A stretch of 64,000 nucleotides of DNA. Source: Streptomyces sp. HB132 (GTDB lineage: Bacteria; Actinomycetota; Actinomycetes; Streptomycetales; Streptomycetaceae). A model generated the notes under the pieces. The model saw only the letters and a program-made list of their open reading frames with translations. It was not told the DNA's origin and searched no databases. Position 1 is the first letter of the stretch. Every line of letters starts with the position of its first letter. A program made the position numbers and the translations under genes. Of the stretch, positions 8,358-16,927 are shown piece by piece. The stretch is from assembly GCF_016909575.1 (NCBI RefSeq), contig NZ_JAFBGA010000001.1, positions 558,001-622,000 on the forward strand, in the 5' to 3' direction.

Positions 8358-10111
8358 CAGTACTTACGCTCCATCGGCTGGTAGCGGGTCGTGACGACCG
8401 GCTTGTAGTCGAGCCGGATCGACTCGGTGCCGTCGTCCGCGACCTCGCGGTACGCCATGGTGTGGCGCATGAAGTTGACGTCGTCGCGGTTCGGGAAGTC
8501 CTCGCGGTAGTGACCGCCGCGGGACTCCTTGCGGGCCAGCGCGGAGGTCGCCATGACCTCGGCCAGGTCGAGCAGGTTACCCAGCTCGACGGCCTCCAGC
8601 AGGTCGGTGTTGAACCGCTTGCCCTTGTCCTGGATGGACACGTTGAGGTAGCGCGCCCGCAGCTCGGCGATCTTGTCGACCGCCGTCTTGATCGTCTGCT
8701 CGGTGCGGAACACCATCACGTTGGCGTCCATGCACTCCTGCAGCTCCGTGCGGAGCGCGTGGACCCGCTCGGTGCCCGTGGAGTTGCGCAGCCGCTCGAC
8801 CTGGTCGACGACCAGCTGGGCCGGGTTCTCGGGAAGCTCGACGAAGTCGTTCTTCGCGGAGTACTCGGCGGCGGCGATGCCCGAGCGGCGGCCGAAGACG
8901 TTGATGTCGAGCAGCGAGTTGGTGCCCAGACGGTTGGCGCCGTGCACGGAGACACAGGCGACCTCGCCGGCGGCGTACAGGCCCGGGACGACGGTGGTGT
9001 TGTCGGCCAGCACCTCGCCCTCGACGTTGGTCGGGATGCCGCCCATGGCGTAGTGCGCGGTCGGCTGGATCGGGATCGGGTCCGTGTAGGGCTCGATCCC
9101 GAGGTACGTACGCGCGAACTCCGTGATGTCCGGGAGCTTCGCGTCCAGCTGCTCCGGCGGGAGGTGCGTGAGGTCGAGGTAGACGTGGTCGCCCTCGGGA
9201 CCGCAGCCGCGGCCCTCACGGATCTCCGTGTAGATGGAGCGGGACACGACGTCACGGGACGCGAGGTCCTTCATGACCGGCGCGTACTTCTCCATGAAGC
9301 GCTCGCCGTCCTTGTTGCGGAGGATGCCGCCCTCACCGCGGGCGCCCTCCGTCAGCAGGATGCCCATGCGCCAGATGCCCGTCGGGTGGAACTGGAAGAA
9401 CTCCATGTCCTCCAGCGGCAGACCCCGGCGGTAGCAGGCGGCCTGACCGTCACCGGTCAGGGTGTGCGCGTTCGACGTCACCTTGAAGAACTTGCCGGTG
9501 CCGCCCGAGGCGTAGATGACCGACTTCGCCTGGAAGACGTGGATCTCGCCGGTGGCCAGCTCGTAGGCGACGACGCCGGCGGACTTCTTGACGCCGTTCT
9601 CCTCGACGACCAGCTGGTCCAGGACGTAGAACTCGTTGAAGAATTCCACGCCCTCCTTGACGCAGTTCTGGTACAGCGTCTGGAGGATCATGTGGCCGGT
9701 GCGGTCGCCCGAGTAGCAGGCGCGGCGGACCGGGGCCTCGCCGTGGTTGCGGGAGTGACCGCCGAACCGGCGCTGGTCGATCTTGCCCTCGGGCGTACGG
9801 CCGAACGGCAGGCCCATCTTCTCGAGGTCGAGGACCGCGTCGATGGCCTCCTTCGCCAGGATCTCGGCGGCGTCCTGGTCGACCAGGTAGTCGCCGCCCT
9901 TGATCGTGTCGAAGGTGTGCCACTCCCAGTTGTCCTCCTCCACGTTGGCGAGCGCGGCGGCCATGCCGCCCTGCGCGGCGCCCGTGTGGGAGCGGGTGGG
10001 GTAGAGCTTCGTCAGCACGGCGGTGCGGCTGCGCTTCGTCGACTCGATGGCCGCGCGCATACCGGCGCCGCCGGCGCCGACGATGACGGTGTCGTACTTG
10101 TGGATCTGCAT
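8357..10111 (-). CDS. sdhA: Succinate dehydrogenase flavoprotein subunit
   Basis: The 584-residue catalytic subunit that oxidises succinate to fumarate. The N-terminal FAD-binding motif G-A-G-G-A-G-M-R-A-A is at about residues 12-21, the covalent flavin histidine lies in R-S-H-T-G-A-A-Q-G-G, and the active-site block H-P-T-G with R-G-E-G-G is present, as is H-Y-A-M-G-G-I. Length fits the family. It sits 30 bases after sdhD and overlaps sdhB by one base. Acts in the TCA cycle and respiratory chain at the inner face of the cytoplasmic membrane. Confidence 0.98.
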   Translation of the reverse strand: MQIHKYDTVIVGAGGAGMRAAIESTKRSRTAVLTKLYPTRSHTGAAQGGMAAALANVEEDNWEWHTFDTIKGGDYLVDQDAAEILAKEAIDAVLDLEKMGLPFGRTPEGKIDQRRFGGHSRNHGEAPVRRACYSGDRTGHMILQTLYQNCVKEGVEFFNEFYVLDQLVVEENGVKKSAGVVAYELATGEIHVFQAKSVIYASGGTGKFFKVTSNAHTLTGDGQAACYRRGLPLEDMEFFQFHPTGIWRMGILLTEGARGEGGILRNKDGERFMEKYAPVMKDLASRDVVSRSIYTEIREGRGCGPEGDHVYLDLTHLPPEQLDAKLPDITEFARTYLGIEPYTDPIPIQPTAHYAMGGIPTNVEGEVLADNTTVVPGLYAAGEVACVSVHGANRLGTNSLLDINVFGRRSGIAAAEYSAKNDFVELPENPAQLVVDQVERLRNSTGTERVHALRTELQECMDANVMVFRTEQTIKTAVDKIAELRARYLNVSIQDKGKRFNTDLLEAVELGNLLDLAEVMATSALARKESRGGHYREDFPNRDDVNFMRHTMAYREVADDGTESIRLDYKPVVTTRYQPMERKY

Positions 10112-10141
10112 GGTTTTCCTCTGGTCCCTCTGTCCCGGCGC

Positions 10142-10624
10142 CTAGCGGATGTTCGGGTCGAAGGTGAAGATCACCAGCGTGCCCAGCAGGACGGTGAACA
10201 CCGTGGCGGTGTACAGGAGCATCTTCAGCCAGAAACGGGTGTTGTCCCGTTCGGCGTAGTCGTTGATGACCGTACGGAGGCCGTTGGCGCCGTGCAGCAT
10301 GGCGAGCCACAGCATCGCCAGGTCCCAGACCTGCCAGAACGGCGAGGCCCAGCGGCCCGCGACGAAGGCGAAGCCGATCTTGGACACGCCGCCGTCGAGC
10401 ACCAGCTGGATCAGCAGGTGACCGATGACGAGGACGACCAGCACGATGCCCGACAGGCGCATGAAGAGCCAGGCGTACATCTCGAAGTTCGTGCGCGAAC
10501 CCTTGGGGGTCTTGCCCGTGCGCTTGCGCGGGGGCTCGATCACCGGGGCCGGGTTGTCGACGTCGTAGAGGCTCACGCCCTCGACGTCACCGATCGCGGA
10601 AGAAGAAGGTGTCTCGGTGGACAT
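10142..10624 (-). CDS. sdhD: Succinate dehydrogenase membrane anchor subunit
   Basis: A 160-residue hydrophobic anchor with three transmembrane helices at about residues 55-78, 95-120 and 133-153. The second helix region carries H-G-A-N-G-L-R, a typical heme/quinone-site sequence of this family. About 45 hydrophilic, Pro/Lys-rich residues precede the first helix. The ATG at 10624 starts 5 bases after the sdhC stop. With SdhC it binds the SdhA/SdhB head to the membrane and carries heme b and the quinone site. Confidence 0.93.
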   Translation of the reverse strand: MSTETPSSSAIGDVEGVSLYDVDNPAPVIEPPRKRTGKTPKGSRTNFEMYAWLFMRLSGIVLVVLVIGHLLIQLVLDGGVSKIGFAFVAGRWASPFWQVWDLAMLWLAMLHGANGLRTVINDYAERDNTRFWLKMLLYTATVFTVLLGTLVIFTFDPNIR

Positions 10625-10629
10625 CGGCG

Positions 10630-11010
10630 TCAGCTCCCGAAGACTTCGCGTACGGCGTGACCGAGGACGGGGTACAGGGCCCCGACCATCAGCACGATCC
10701 AGATACCCAGGACGGTCCAGAGCATCTGCTTCTGGTAGCGCGGGCCCTTGGCCCAGAAGTCCACGGCGACGATCCGGAGACCGTTCAGCGCGTGGAAGAG
10801 GATTGCGGCCACCAGGCCGTACTCGAGCAGCGCGACGAGCGGGGTCTTGTAGGTGGCCACGACGTCGTCGTACGCCTCGGGGGAGACACGCACGAGAGCG
10901 GTGTCCAGGACGTGTACGAACAGGAAGAAGAAAATGAGGACACCGGTGACTCGATGAGCCACCCAGGACCACATGCCTTCCCGGCCGCGGTACAGCGTTC
11001 CAGCCGGCAC
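10630..11010 (-). CDS. sdhC: Succinate dehydrogenase cytochrome b556 subunit
   Basis: A 126-residue anchor with three transmembrane helices. The family signature H-R-V-T-G lies near residue 19 and a candidate axial heme histidine is in L-F-H-A-L-N-G. The frame stays open upstream to 11160, but a GGAGGG ribosome site lies 8 bases before the GTG at 11010 and the 126-residue product is the usual streptomycete length, so the longer form is rejected. It opens the operon sdhC-sdhD-sdhA-sdhB. Confidence 0.93.
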   Translation of the reverse strand: MPAGTLYRGREGMWSWVAHRVTGVLIFFFLFVHVLDTALVRVSPEAYDDVVATYKTPLVALLEYGLVAAILFHALNGLRIVAVDFWAKGPRYQKQMLWTVLGIWIVLMVGALYPVLGHAVREVFGS

Positions 11011-11175
11011 GGAAGAACCCTCCGGGAGCGGGGATTGGGGCCGCCGGCTTGACTGTCGGTCTGACCCGGCCGGGTACGGTCCACCGGCCCCGGCCATCGT
11101 AGCGACGCTTTGTCGGTTCCATGGCGGCGGGGGCTCCGGTGTGATCAAAGCGGCAGTCAAACTGGCACGGACGGG

Positions 11176-11874
11176 CTACCGGGGGTCATATGCCACCGGG
11201 GGGAACGGCCCTGGTGCCAGGCCCGCCTCCGTCACCAGGTCGATGATGCGGCCCCGGGCGAGTCGGCGCATCTCCTCCGCGGTCAGGGACCGCTCCTCGT
11301 CCGGTTCGTGCGCCAGACGGGTGCGGATGGCGGCCAGGACCTGGTCGACGTGCTGCGAGGGGTGCACGCCGTCGAGGCAGATCACGAAGGCGTGGCCGAA
11401 CCGGCTCTCGTACGCGGCGTGCGCGGCGCGCAGCGCCAGATGGGCGGCGCGGGGCGCGTCGTGGTGCAGGCAGGGGGCGTACTCGGCGGCGAGCGCCTCG
11501 GTGAGATCGGCGGGCCCGAGGTCGTAGCCCGCCTCGTCGGACGCGGCCAGCAGCGTGTCCAGGCCGGGGTAGGGGCGGTGAGCGGCCATCCGGTGCGCCC
11601 AGCGGCGACTGCCGCAGCACTCCAGCAGAGCGGCTTCGGCCGCCTCGCGGGACCACGTGTTGAAGCGGGCGAGGCCGCTCGAGTGGGCATTCGGGCGGGT
11701 GCTCACGGACACTGGTTGCGGAACGGGGACGGCCACCGGGGCCGCCCGGAGCATCGGGGCGGCGCCCCCGTACTGGACGGGTACGGCCGTCCGCACGGCC
11801 TGCTGCGGCGGTTTCGGCAGGTCGGCGTGGGGCTCGCTGGACCTGGACAGCGGGACTCCTCGAATGAATGACAT
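11176..11874 (-). CDS. 2-oxo-4-hydroxy-4-carboxy-5-ureidoimidazoline (OHCU) decarboxylase
   Basis: Catalyses the last step from OHCU to S-allantoin in urate degradation. The family core occupies the last 165 residues: R-F-N-T-W near the start, C-C-G-S-R-R-W-A with M-A-A-H-R-P, then Y-E-S-R-F-G-H-A-F-V-I-C and a final R-R-L-A-R-G-R-I helix. Ahead of it are about 65 residues rich in Pro/Ala/Val with no homology I recognise, unusual because the family normally begins almost at the catalytic domain. The start at 11874 is one of several; a later start removing the extension cannot be excluded. No other uricolytic gene is in the window. Confidence 0.85.
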   Translation of the reverse strand: MSFIRGVPLSRSSEPHADLPKPPQQAVRTAVPVQYGGAAPMLRAAPVAVPVPQPVSVSTRPNAHSSGLARFNTWSREAAEAALLECCGSRRWAHRMAAHRPYPGLDTLLAASDEAGYDLGPADLTEALAAEYAPCLHHDAPRAAHLALRAAHAAYESRFGHAFVICLDGVHPSQHVDQVLAAIRTRLAHEPDEERSLTAEEMRRLARGRIIDLVTEAGLAPGPFPPVAYDPR

Positions 11875-12108
11875 CTGTGACCCTGGAGAGGGATCTGAGA
11901 GCCACGAGGTTGCGCGGGGCGGGAGTGAGGACTGTTTCCTGTGTTCCATCACGCTAGCGAGACGGAACGGCGCGCAGGCGAATGATGCGCGAAATTCACC
12001 CGCACGGGAGAGTTTCGGAACGCGTGATGGACGAAAAACCGGGGGAAATGCCCGGCTTTCTCATCTTGCTTTGAACTTTTTCTCCCCTGATCCGGAGGTT
12101 TCTGACCG

Positions 12109-13695
12109 ATGTCGCCCTCACGTGCACCTCTGGTGGCCGGCGCCGCCGTCGCGGTGGCAGCCGCCGTCACCCTCACCGTCGTTGTCTGGCCCGAGGACTC
12201 CGGCCCCGGCTCCGGGAACGGCGCGTCGGCGTCGTCCCGCACCTCCGCCTCACCCTCGCCCAGCCGGAGCTACCCACTCTCCACGACGCCGCGGACGATA
12301 CCCGCCGTCCGGGAGCACACCGCCGCGCGCGGGCCCGGCTGGAAGCCCGCCAAGGACAGCACCGTCGTCGCCGCCGACCCCGAGCTCGCCGACGAGGCGA
12401 AGCTGCTCGCGACGGAGCTGAAGATCGTTTACCGGGGCGAGAAGGCCCCCCGGTCCGGTGACGTCGAACTGGCGATCGCGGCCCCGGGCAAGGGTGACCC
12501 GGAGTCGTACACCCTGAAGACGGAGAACAACCAGGTCACGATCAGCGGGCCCGGCCAGGCGGGAGTCTTCTACGGGACCCGGACCCTCAAGCAGTCGTTG
12601 AACGCCGACGACACCGTGCCCGAGGGCGTCGTGCGCGACACCCCGGACCGGCCCCAGCGAGGGCTCAACCTCGACATAGCCCGCAAGCACTACTCCGCGG
12701 ACTGGATCGAGGACCGGCTGCGCGAGATGGGCGACCTCAAGCTCAACCAGCTGGGTCTGCACTTCTCCGACGACCAGGCCTTCCGGATCGAGTCCGACTC
12801 GCACCCCGAGGTGGTCTCCGAGGAGCACCTGACCAAGGCGGAGGTCCGCCGGATCCTGAAGCTCGCCCAGAGCCTCCACATCACGGTCGTCGGCGAGATC
12901 GACTCCCCCGGACACCTCGGCGCCGTCCTGCGCGCGCACCCTGACCTCCAGCTGCGCAACACGCAGGGCGTGGCCAGGCAGGGCGCGATCGACATCTCGC
13001 AGCCGGAGTCGGCGAAGATCGTCGACGACCTGCTGAAGGAGTACGCGGAGCTCTTCCCCGGCGACTGGTTCCACGTGGGGGCGGACGAGTACCAGGCGCT
13101 CACGGTCAGCAGCCCGCAGGCCTCCTACCCGCAGCTCGCCGCGGCCGCGCGGGAGAAGTACGGCGCCGACGCCACGGTCCAGGACCTCACGGAGGGCTGG
13201 CTGAACGACCGCGCCGCGGTCATCCGCAAGGCGGAGAAGATCCCCAAGGCGTGGAACGACGGCTTCTTCAGCGGCGGGCAGGTCACCGCCCACGAGGGCA
13301 TCGAGGTCGAGTACTGGACGGGCAAGGAGATCGGCGCCCGGCCGCCCCAGGAGTACCTGGCCGAGGGCCGCAAGGTGGTCAACCTCAACGACGAGTTCCT
13401 CTACTACGTGCTCGGTGAGCCCAACGACTTCGTCTACCCGACCGGCGAGCGGATCTACGAGCGGTGGACCCCGTTCGTCCTGCGCGGCACCGAGCCGGTG
13501 GCCGAGCGCTACTCGAAGCAGATCCTGGGCGGCCGGTTCGCGGTCTGGGGCGACCTGCCGAACGCGCAGACGCAGGCGCAGGTCGCGGAAGGCATCCGGA
13601 TGCCGCTCAACGCCGTCTCCCAGAAACTGTGGGACCCGCGGGAGCCGAAGCTGACCTGGGCGCAGTTCCAGGAACTGGCGGACGAGACCCGCTGA
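12109..13695 (+). CDS. Secreted beta-N-acetylhexosaminidase, GH20
   Basis: A 528-residue exported enzyme removing terminal GlcNAc/GalNAc from chitin oligomers or peptidoglycan fragments. It opens with an N-terminal membrane segment (about residues 7-27), a Ser/Pro-rich linker, the GH20b alpha/beta domain and the catalytic barrel. The catalytic Asp-Glu pair is visible in V-G-A-D-E-Y, and G-E-I-D-S-P-G-H is the usual neighbouring strand. A GATCCGGAGG ribosome site precedes the ATG by 10 bases. No DasR-type operator is recognisable upstream. It is closed by a 38-base perfect palindrome at 13732-13769. Confidence 0.93.
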   Translation: MSPSRAPLVAGAAVAVAAAVTLTVVVWPEDSGPGSGNGASASSRTSASPSPSRSYPLSTTPRTIPAVREHTAARGPGWKPAKDSTVVAADPELADEAKLLATELKIVYRGEKAPRSGDVELAIAAPGKGDPESYTLKTENNQVTISGPGQAGVFYGTRTLKQSLNADDTVPEGVVRDTPDRPQRGLNLDIARKHYSADWIEDRLREMGDLKLNQLGLHFSDDQAFRIESDSHPEVVSEEHLTKAEVRRILKLAQSLHITVVGEIDSPGHLGAVLRAHPDLQLRNTQGVARQGAIDISQPESAKIVDDLLKEYAELFPGDWFHVGADEYQALTVSSPQASYPQLAAAAREKYGADATVQDLTEGWLNDRAAVIRKAEKIPKAWNDGFFSGGQVTAHEGIEVEYWTGKEIGARPPQEYLAEGRKVVNLNDEFLYYVLGEPNDFVYPTGERIYERWTPFVLRGTEPVAERYSKQILGGRFAVWGDLPNAQTQAQVAEGIRMPLNAVSQKLWDPREPKLTWAQFQELADETR

Positions 13696-13731
13696 ACCGC
13701 CCCCGGGCACTCCCCGCCCCCTGGGCTCGGA

Positions 13732-13769
13732 ACTGCCGCGTGTCCCTCCCGGGAGGGACACGCGGCAGT
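13732..13769 (+). terminator. Perfect 38-base palindromic terminator
   Basis: ACTGCCGCGTGTCCCTCCC (13732-13750) is followed directly by its exact reverse complement (13751-13769), 36 bases after the hexosaminidase stop. Forming a hairpin sacrifices the central bases as a loop. Position and strength mark transcription termination of the GH20 gene. Confidence 0.85.
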
Positions 13770-13864
13770 CCTCCATCGGGAGGGGCCCGGTGCCGACTCG
13801 TTCTCGCGCTCCCGCATCGCCGGGGAGGGAAGAACGGCAGCCCGGACCACGGGGGGAGCACGGC

Positions 13865-14152
13865 GTGGGTTTCTGGGGCTGTCATCCGGTCGGCCGCAGC
13901 GGCGAGCCGCTCATCGGCCACCCCGCGCTGAGGGACTCGCATGAGCGGCTGACGCTGCGGGAGTACCGTGCCGACCGCCGGCAGGTCCGGTCCCGTCCCA
14001 CGCAGCCCCCGCTCGGCAGCATGACCGCTCTGGCGGACGCCGCGCGGGCTCCGGTCCTCCTCGGCTTCGTCATGGACGGCGCATGCGTGGCCGTCGAGGT
14101 GGCGGCTCCGTGCAGCGGGTCCTGGTACGCCTGCCTGGCAGGGCGCCCATGA
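13865..14152 (+). CDS. Hypothetical protein, front half of a probably frameshifted gene
   Basis: A 95-residue reading frame starting at GTG 13865 behind a strong GGGGGGAG site. It begins M-G-F-W-G and ends S-W-Y-A-C-L-A-G-R-P, where a TGA overlaps the ATG of the next frame (ATGA at 14149). Conserved-looking text (F-V-M-D-G-A-C-V-A-V) continues logically into the next frame (A-P-M-T-A-L-L-G), so a single ancestral gene broken by a frameshift near 14130-14150 is as likely as two coupled genes. I do not recognise the function. Confidence 0.6.
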   Translation: MGFWGCHPVGRSGEPLIGHPALRDSHERLTLREYRADRRQVRSRPTQPPLGSMTALADAARAPVLLGFVMDGACVAVEVAAPCSGSWYACLAGRP

Positions 14153-14442
14153 CGGCGCTCCTCGGCCGGGACGGCGTGACGGTCGAGGATCTCTTCCTGC
14201 CGCCCGAGGACGCGGCGGCCCGAGCCGTCCACTGGGCGGCCGAAACCGGCCAGGACGTCCGGGAGGGGCCCCTGCTCGAACTGCTGCGGATCGAGCGGCC
14301 GGAGCGGTCCGCAGAGGAACTATTCTTCGCTTTCCTGGACCGATTGGGCGTCGAGAGCCTGCCGGCTGAGCCGTGCCGTGATCTCTCATACCGGGAGAGT
14401 GACGCTTTTCAGCCATCTGGCGCTGTATGCGGTAAGCGGTGA
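14149..14442 (+). CDS. Hypothetical protein, back half of the probably frameshifted gene
   Basis: A 97-residue frame beginning at the ATG that overlaps the preceding stop. It has an acidic, helix-rich body (D-L-F-L-P-P-E-D-A-A-A-R-A-V-H-W-A-A) and a closing F-F-A-F-L-D-R-L-G-V-E that looks like a natural C-terminus; about 30 further residues with weak codon bias follow to the stop, suggesting the original stop has also been lost. No ribosome site precedes the ATG, so expression as a separate protein would rely on coupling. Function unknown. Confidence 0.5.
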   Translation: MTALLGRDGVTVEDLFLPPEDAAARAVHWAAETGQDVREGPLLELLRIERPERSAEELFFAFLDRLGVESLPAEPCRDLSYRESDAFQPSGAVCGKR

Positions 14443-14497
14443 CGGGAGCGGTGTGCTCCGGGGACCGATGGGCCGATATGCCGATGGGGTGGCGTCG

Positions 14498-15091
14498 ATG
14501 AGCCTGCTGGAGCTGATCGCTCGTGCCGACGAGAGGGGTCTGGCGGCAAGCGCGGTCGCCTGTCTGGACCGCTGTCTTCCGCCGCCGGACGACAGGGACG
14601 ATCCGGAGCCGTTGCGCACTCTCTGGGCGGGCTGCGAGAACGGTGCGCAGTGGGCCGGCCGGCTCGACGCCGTGCAGGCGGCGCTGGAGAGCGCCGCCGG
14701 GACGGACGCCACGACGGCCCGCGTCCGTGCGCTGCTCGGCGGGGCGCCCAGGGACTTCGCGGCAGGACCGCTGCGCGCGTGGGCGGACGCCTGCTCGCTC
14801 CTCGCGGTGGACGTCCACCGCGAGTTCGACTTCCCGGCCGTCGACGGCACCGCGGAGTCCCTGCGCCTCCGGGCCGGCGGGACCGACGAGGCGGGGCCGC
14901 TGGTGACGGGAGAACTCCGCCGTCAGGCCGAGATCCTGGAGAGTCTCGCCGGTGCCCCCGGACCCGTGGGCGGCGGAACGGGGCTGCGGCGGGTCCTGGA
15001 CCTGTCGACCGAGGGCCGTCGGGTGCTGCGCGCGGTGATGTCCCGCCGCGCACGAGGCCGTGGCCGGCCCGGCGACGTGGCCCCGCAGTGA
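14498..15091 (+). CDS. Hypothetical protein, 197 aa
   Basis: An Ala/Leu/Arg-rich, probably all-helical protein beginning M-S-L-L-E-L-I-A-R-A-D-E-R-G-L-A-A, with C-L-D-R-C-L-P near residue 23. No catalytic motif is visible. The ATG at 14498 is preceded by GGGGTGG; the same frame is open upstream to GTG codons at 14399 and 14378, giving up to 40 extra residues that overlap the previous frame. The C-terminal residues are basic (R-R-A-R-G-R-G-R-P). Codon bias is that of a real gene; function unknown. Confidence 0.65.
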   Translation: MSLLELIARADERGLAASAVACLDRCLPPPDDRDDPEPLRTLWAGCENGAQWAGRLDAVQAALESAAGTDATTARVRALLGGAPRDFAAGPLRAWADACSLLAVDVHREFDFPAVDGTAESLRLRAGGTDEAGPLVTGELRRQAEILESLAGAPGPVGGGTGLRRVLDLSTEGRRVLRAVMSRRARGRGRPGDVAPQ

Positions 15092-15291
15092 CTCAGGGGC
15101 AGCCCGGTCCGCCCTGTGCCCCGCTGTCCCGTGCCACCGCGTCGACGGCGGGAGCGCAGCCTCCAGCACTTCGATCCTCGGCATGTCGTCCCTGCGAGGT
15201 GCCTTCGGCCGGGCATCCGCCGAGGAGCTCTTGCGTGAGCGTCGCGAAGAGGAGTCGGAGACCGTGGGAGCCTGCGCCCGGCCACGTACGG

Positions 15292-15813
15292 TCACACGGC
15301 GTCGAGGTGGCCCGCGATCAGTTCCCGCAGCCGGTCGCAATCCTGCGGAGCGCTCAATCCCCGTTTGGGCAGGACCATCACGCCGGCCCCCCACACGTCC
15401 GGGGTGAGCAGCACGAAGATCCGCCGGCCCTCGACGCAGCGCCCGTAGAACTGCCAGCCGATCTCATTGGTGTTCCGCTCGGTGACGATCCTGAAGCCGG
15501 ACGCGCCGACCGTCACGCGGTGTTCGCCCATGTGCCGGGCATAGCCCAGCACGGCCAGAGCCATCAGCCAGTGGAAGGCGACCCCGAGGAGGCAGACCGT
15601 CAGGAGGAACCTCAACACCCCCCAGCCGGCGGCGCTGACGCCTCCGGTCAGCAGGTCGGCCAGGATCACGAGGCCGAGGAGGGCACCCAGCCCGCACAGG
15701 ACGCTGTGAGCCCACCGCCCGACCGTGCTGTGGCGGAGCTGCATCCGCAGTCCGTCGGAGACCTCCCGCCAGGTGACGACGTACGTCAGCTGCACCGACA
15801 CGTCAACAGCCAT
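15292..15813 (-). CDS. YcxB-like membrane protein
   Basis: A 173-residue protein with two central transmembrane helices (about residues 37-60 and 66-95) between a short N-terminal strand region (V-Q-L-T-Y-V-V-T) and a C-terminal domain with V-T-E-R-N-T-N-E-I-G-W and F-V-L-L-T-P. This strand-TM-TM-strand order resembles YcxB-type proteins of unknown function. GGAGAGAG lies 5 bases before the ATG at 15813. It converges with the hypothetical gene ending at 15091, with 200 bases between that show no gene. Confidence 0.72.
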   Translation of the reverse strand: MAVDVSVQLTYVVTWREVSDGLRMQLRHSTVGRWAHSVLCGLGALLGLVILADLLTGGVSAAGWGVLRFLLTVCLLGVAFHWLMALAVLGYARHMGEHRVTVGASGFRIVTERNTNEIGWQFYGRCVEGRRIFVLLTPDVWGAGVMVLPKRGLSAPQDCDRLRELIAGHLDAV

Positions 15814-16243
15814 GCGCTCTCTCCGGATCTGATGGGCGGGTGCGTACCGGTGGGTGATCGGCGGAGGCGGACCTCGACGGGATCGGGTGCCCGTGCACGG
15901 CTCCGACCGACCGGGCCCCGTGTCCCCACGGCAGACGCCGAGCCATGGACGGACCCCGCTACCCGGGTACCGGGCGGAGCCGGGAAGAAGAGGGGCGACG
16001 GCCGGGGCCGCCACCCCCCACAGGAGAGGCCCCGGCCGTCTTCCACGGGGCCGCGGAGCGACCCCGTACTCATGTCAGCGCCGTGGGTGCGTTTTCTGTC
16101 ACACCGCTGTACGTCAGGAAACAGTTGCAGGTTGTACAAGTCATGGACGAGGCACAGTCCGACCACGTAGCGTGCTGAGTCGCGCAAAGTGGCGCAGTAG
16201 TGGTGACCAGCTACGATTCGGATCAGCAGGACGGGTTGAGGGA
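15814..16243. other. 430-base divergent intergenic region with an orphan hairpin
   Basis: Separates the YcxB-like gene from the ECF sigma factor gene. A frame is open through it on the plus strand but has no start with a ribosome site and its codon bias is poor. The only clear structure is a long GC-rich stem-loop at 15997-16040 (separate entry). The last 160 bases are less GC-rich and presumably hold the sigma-factor promoter; I could not fix a convincing -35/-10 pair. Confidence 0.5.
15997..16040. other. Orphan GC-rich inverted repeat, 13-base stem
   Basis: GACGGCCGGGGCC at 15997-16009 pairs perfectly with 16028-16040, leaving an 18-base loop. It resembles a terminator but no gene ends nearby on either strand: the flanking genes point away from it. 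It could be an attenuator for the sigma-factor transcript or the leftover of a lost gene. Confidence 0.55.
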
Positions 16244-16927
16244 GTGCTGGGGGACGACGCGGAGCTGACCGCCGCGGTGCTCGCGGCACAGGACGGGGAC
16301 GAGGACGCCTTCCGGACTGTGTACCGCGCCGTGCACCCACGGCTGCTGGGCTACATACGGACGCTGGTCGGTGAACCGGACTCCGAGGACGTGGCGTCCG
16401 AGTCCTGGCTGCAGATAACGCGTGACCTCGACCGGTTCAGCGGGGACGCCGACCGCTTCCGCGGCTGGGCGGCCCGCATAGCGCGCAACCGCTCGCTCGA
16501 CCACATACGGATGCGGGGCAGGCGCCCCGCGATCGGCGGTGACGAGACCGAACTGGCCGACGAGGCGGCCGAGTCCGACACGGCGGGAGAGGCGCTGGAA
16601 TCGCTGGCCACCGGGCGGGCCATGTCCCTCATCGCGCAACTGCCCCAGGACCAGGCCGAGGCGGTCGTGCTCCGCGTGGTGATCGGACTCGACGCGAAGA
16701 GCGCGGCCCGGACCCTGGGCAAGCGCCCCGGCGCGGTGCGCACCGCCGCCCACCGGGGGCTGAAGAGGCTGGCGGAGCTGGTCGGAGCCGACCAGGGCCC
16801 GGACGGCGGCATTCCGGCGGTCGCCGCGGAGCTCGGCGCCGTACCCCCGCAACGTCCCGGCCGCCAGGGCACGGTGACGCCCGCCGGTGTGACGCATTCG
16901 CGTCCTTGGACGCAGAAGGACATGTGA
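16244..16927 (+). CDS. ECF-type RNA polymerase sigma factor
   Basis: A 227-residue sigma-70 factor with only regions 2 and 4. Region 2 spans about residues 20-90 (D-E-D-A-F-R-T-V-Y-R, then the region 2.3/2.4 stretch F-R-G-W-A-A-R-I-A-R-N-R-S-L-D-H-I-R) and region 4 about 125-175 (L-P-Q-D-Q-A-E-A-V-V-L-R, then a helix-turn-helix ending G-A-V-R-T-A-A-H-R-G-L). A 45-residue tail follows. The GTG at 16244 is assumed; a GGGA abuts it, so the start may be imprecise. Its stop shares an A with the start of the next gene (TGATG), typical of sigma/anti-sigma pairs. Confidence 0.88.
   Translation: MLGDDAELTAAVLAAQDGDEDAFRTVYRAVHPRLLGYIRTLVGEPDSEDVASESWLQITRDLDRFSGDADRFRGWAARIARNRSLDHIRMRGRRPAIGGDETELADEAAESDTAGEALESLATGRAMSLIAQLPQDQAEAVVLRVVIGLDAKSAARTLGKRPGAVRTAAHRGLKRLAELVGADQGPDGGIPAVAAELGAVPPQRPGRQGTVTPAGVTHSRPWTQKDM

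Noticed and set aside
8462-10660. 732-codon open frame on the plus strand opposite sdhA/sdhD
   Set aside because: Shadow frame of sdhA; no protein-like motifs and sdhA is certain.
11875-12108. Possible DasR operator upstream of the hexosaminidase
   Set aside because: GH20 genes are often DasR targets, but no ACTGGTCTAGACCACT-like palindrome could be found in the 234 bases.
13607-15394. 595-codon minus-strand frame over the hypothetical genes at 13.8-15.1 kb
   Set aside because: Low-complexity Arg/Pro text, no start signal; plus-strand frames have ribosome sites and better codon bias.
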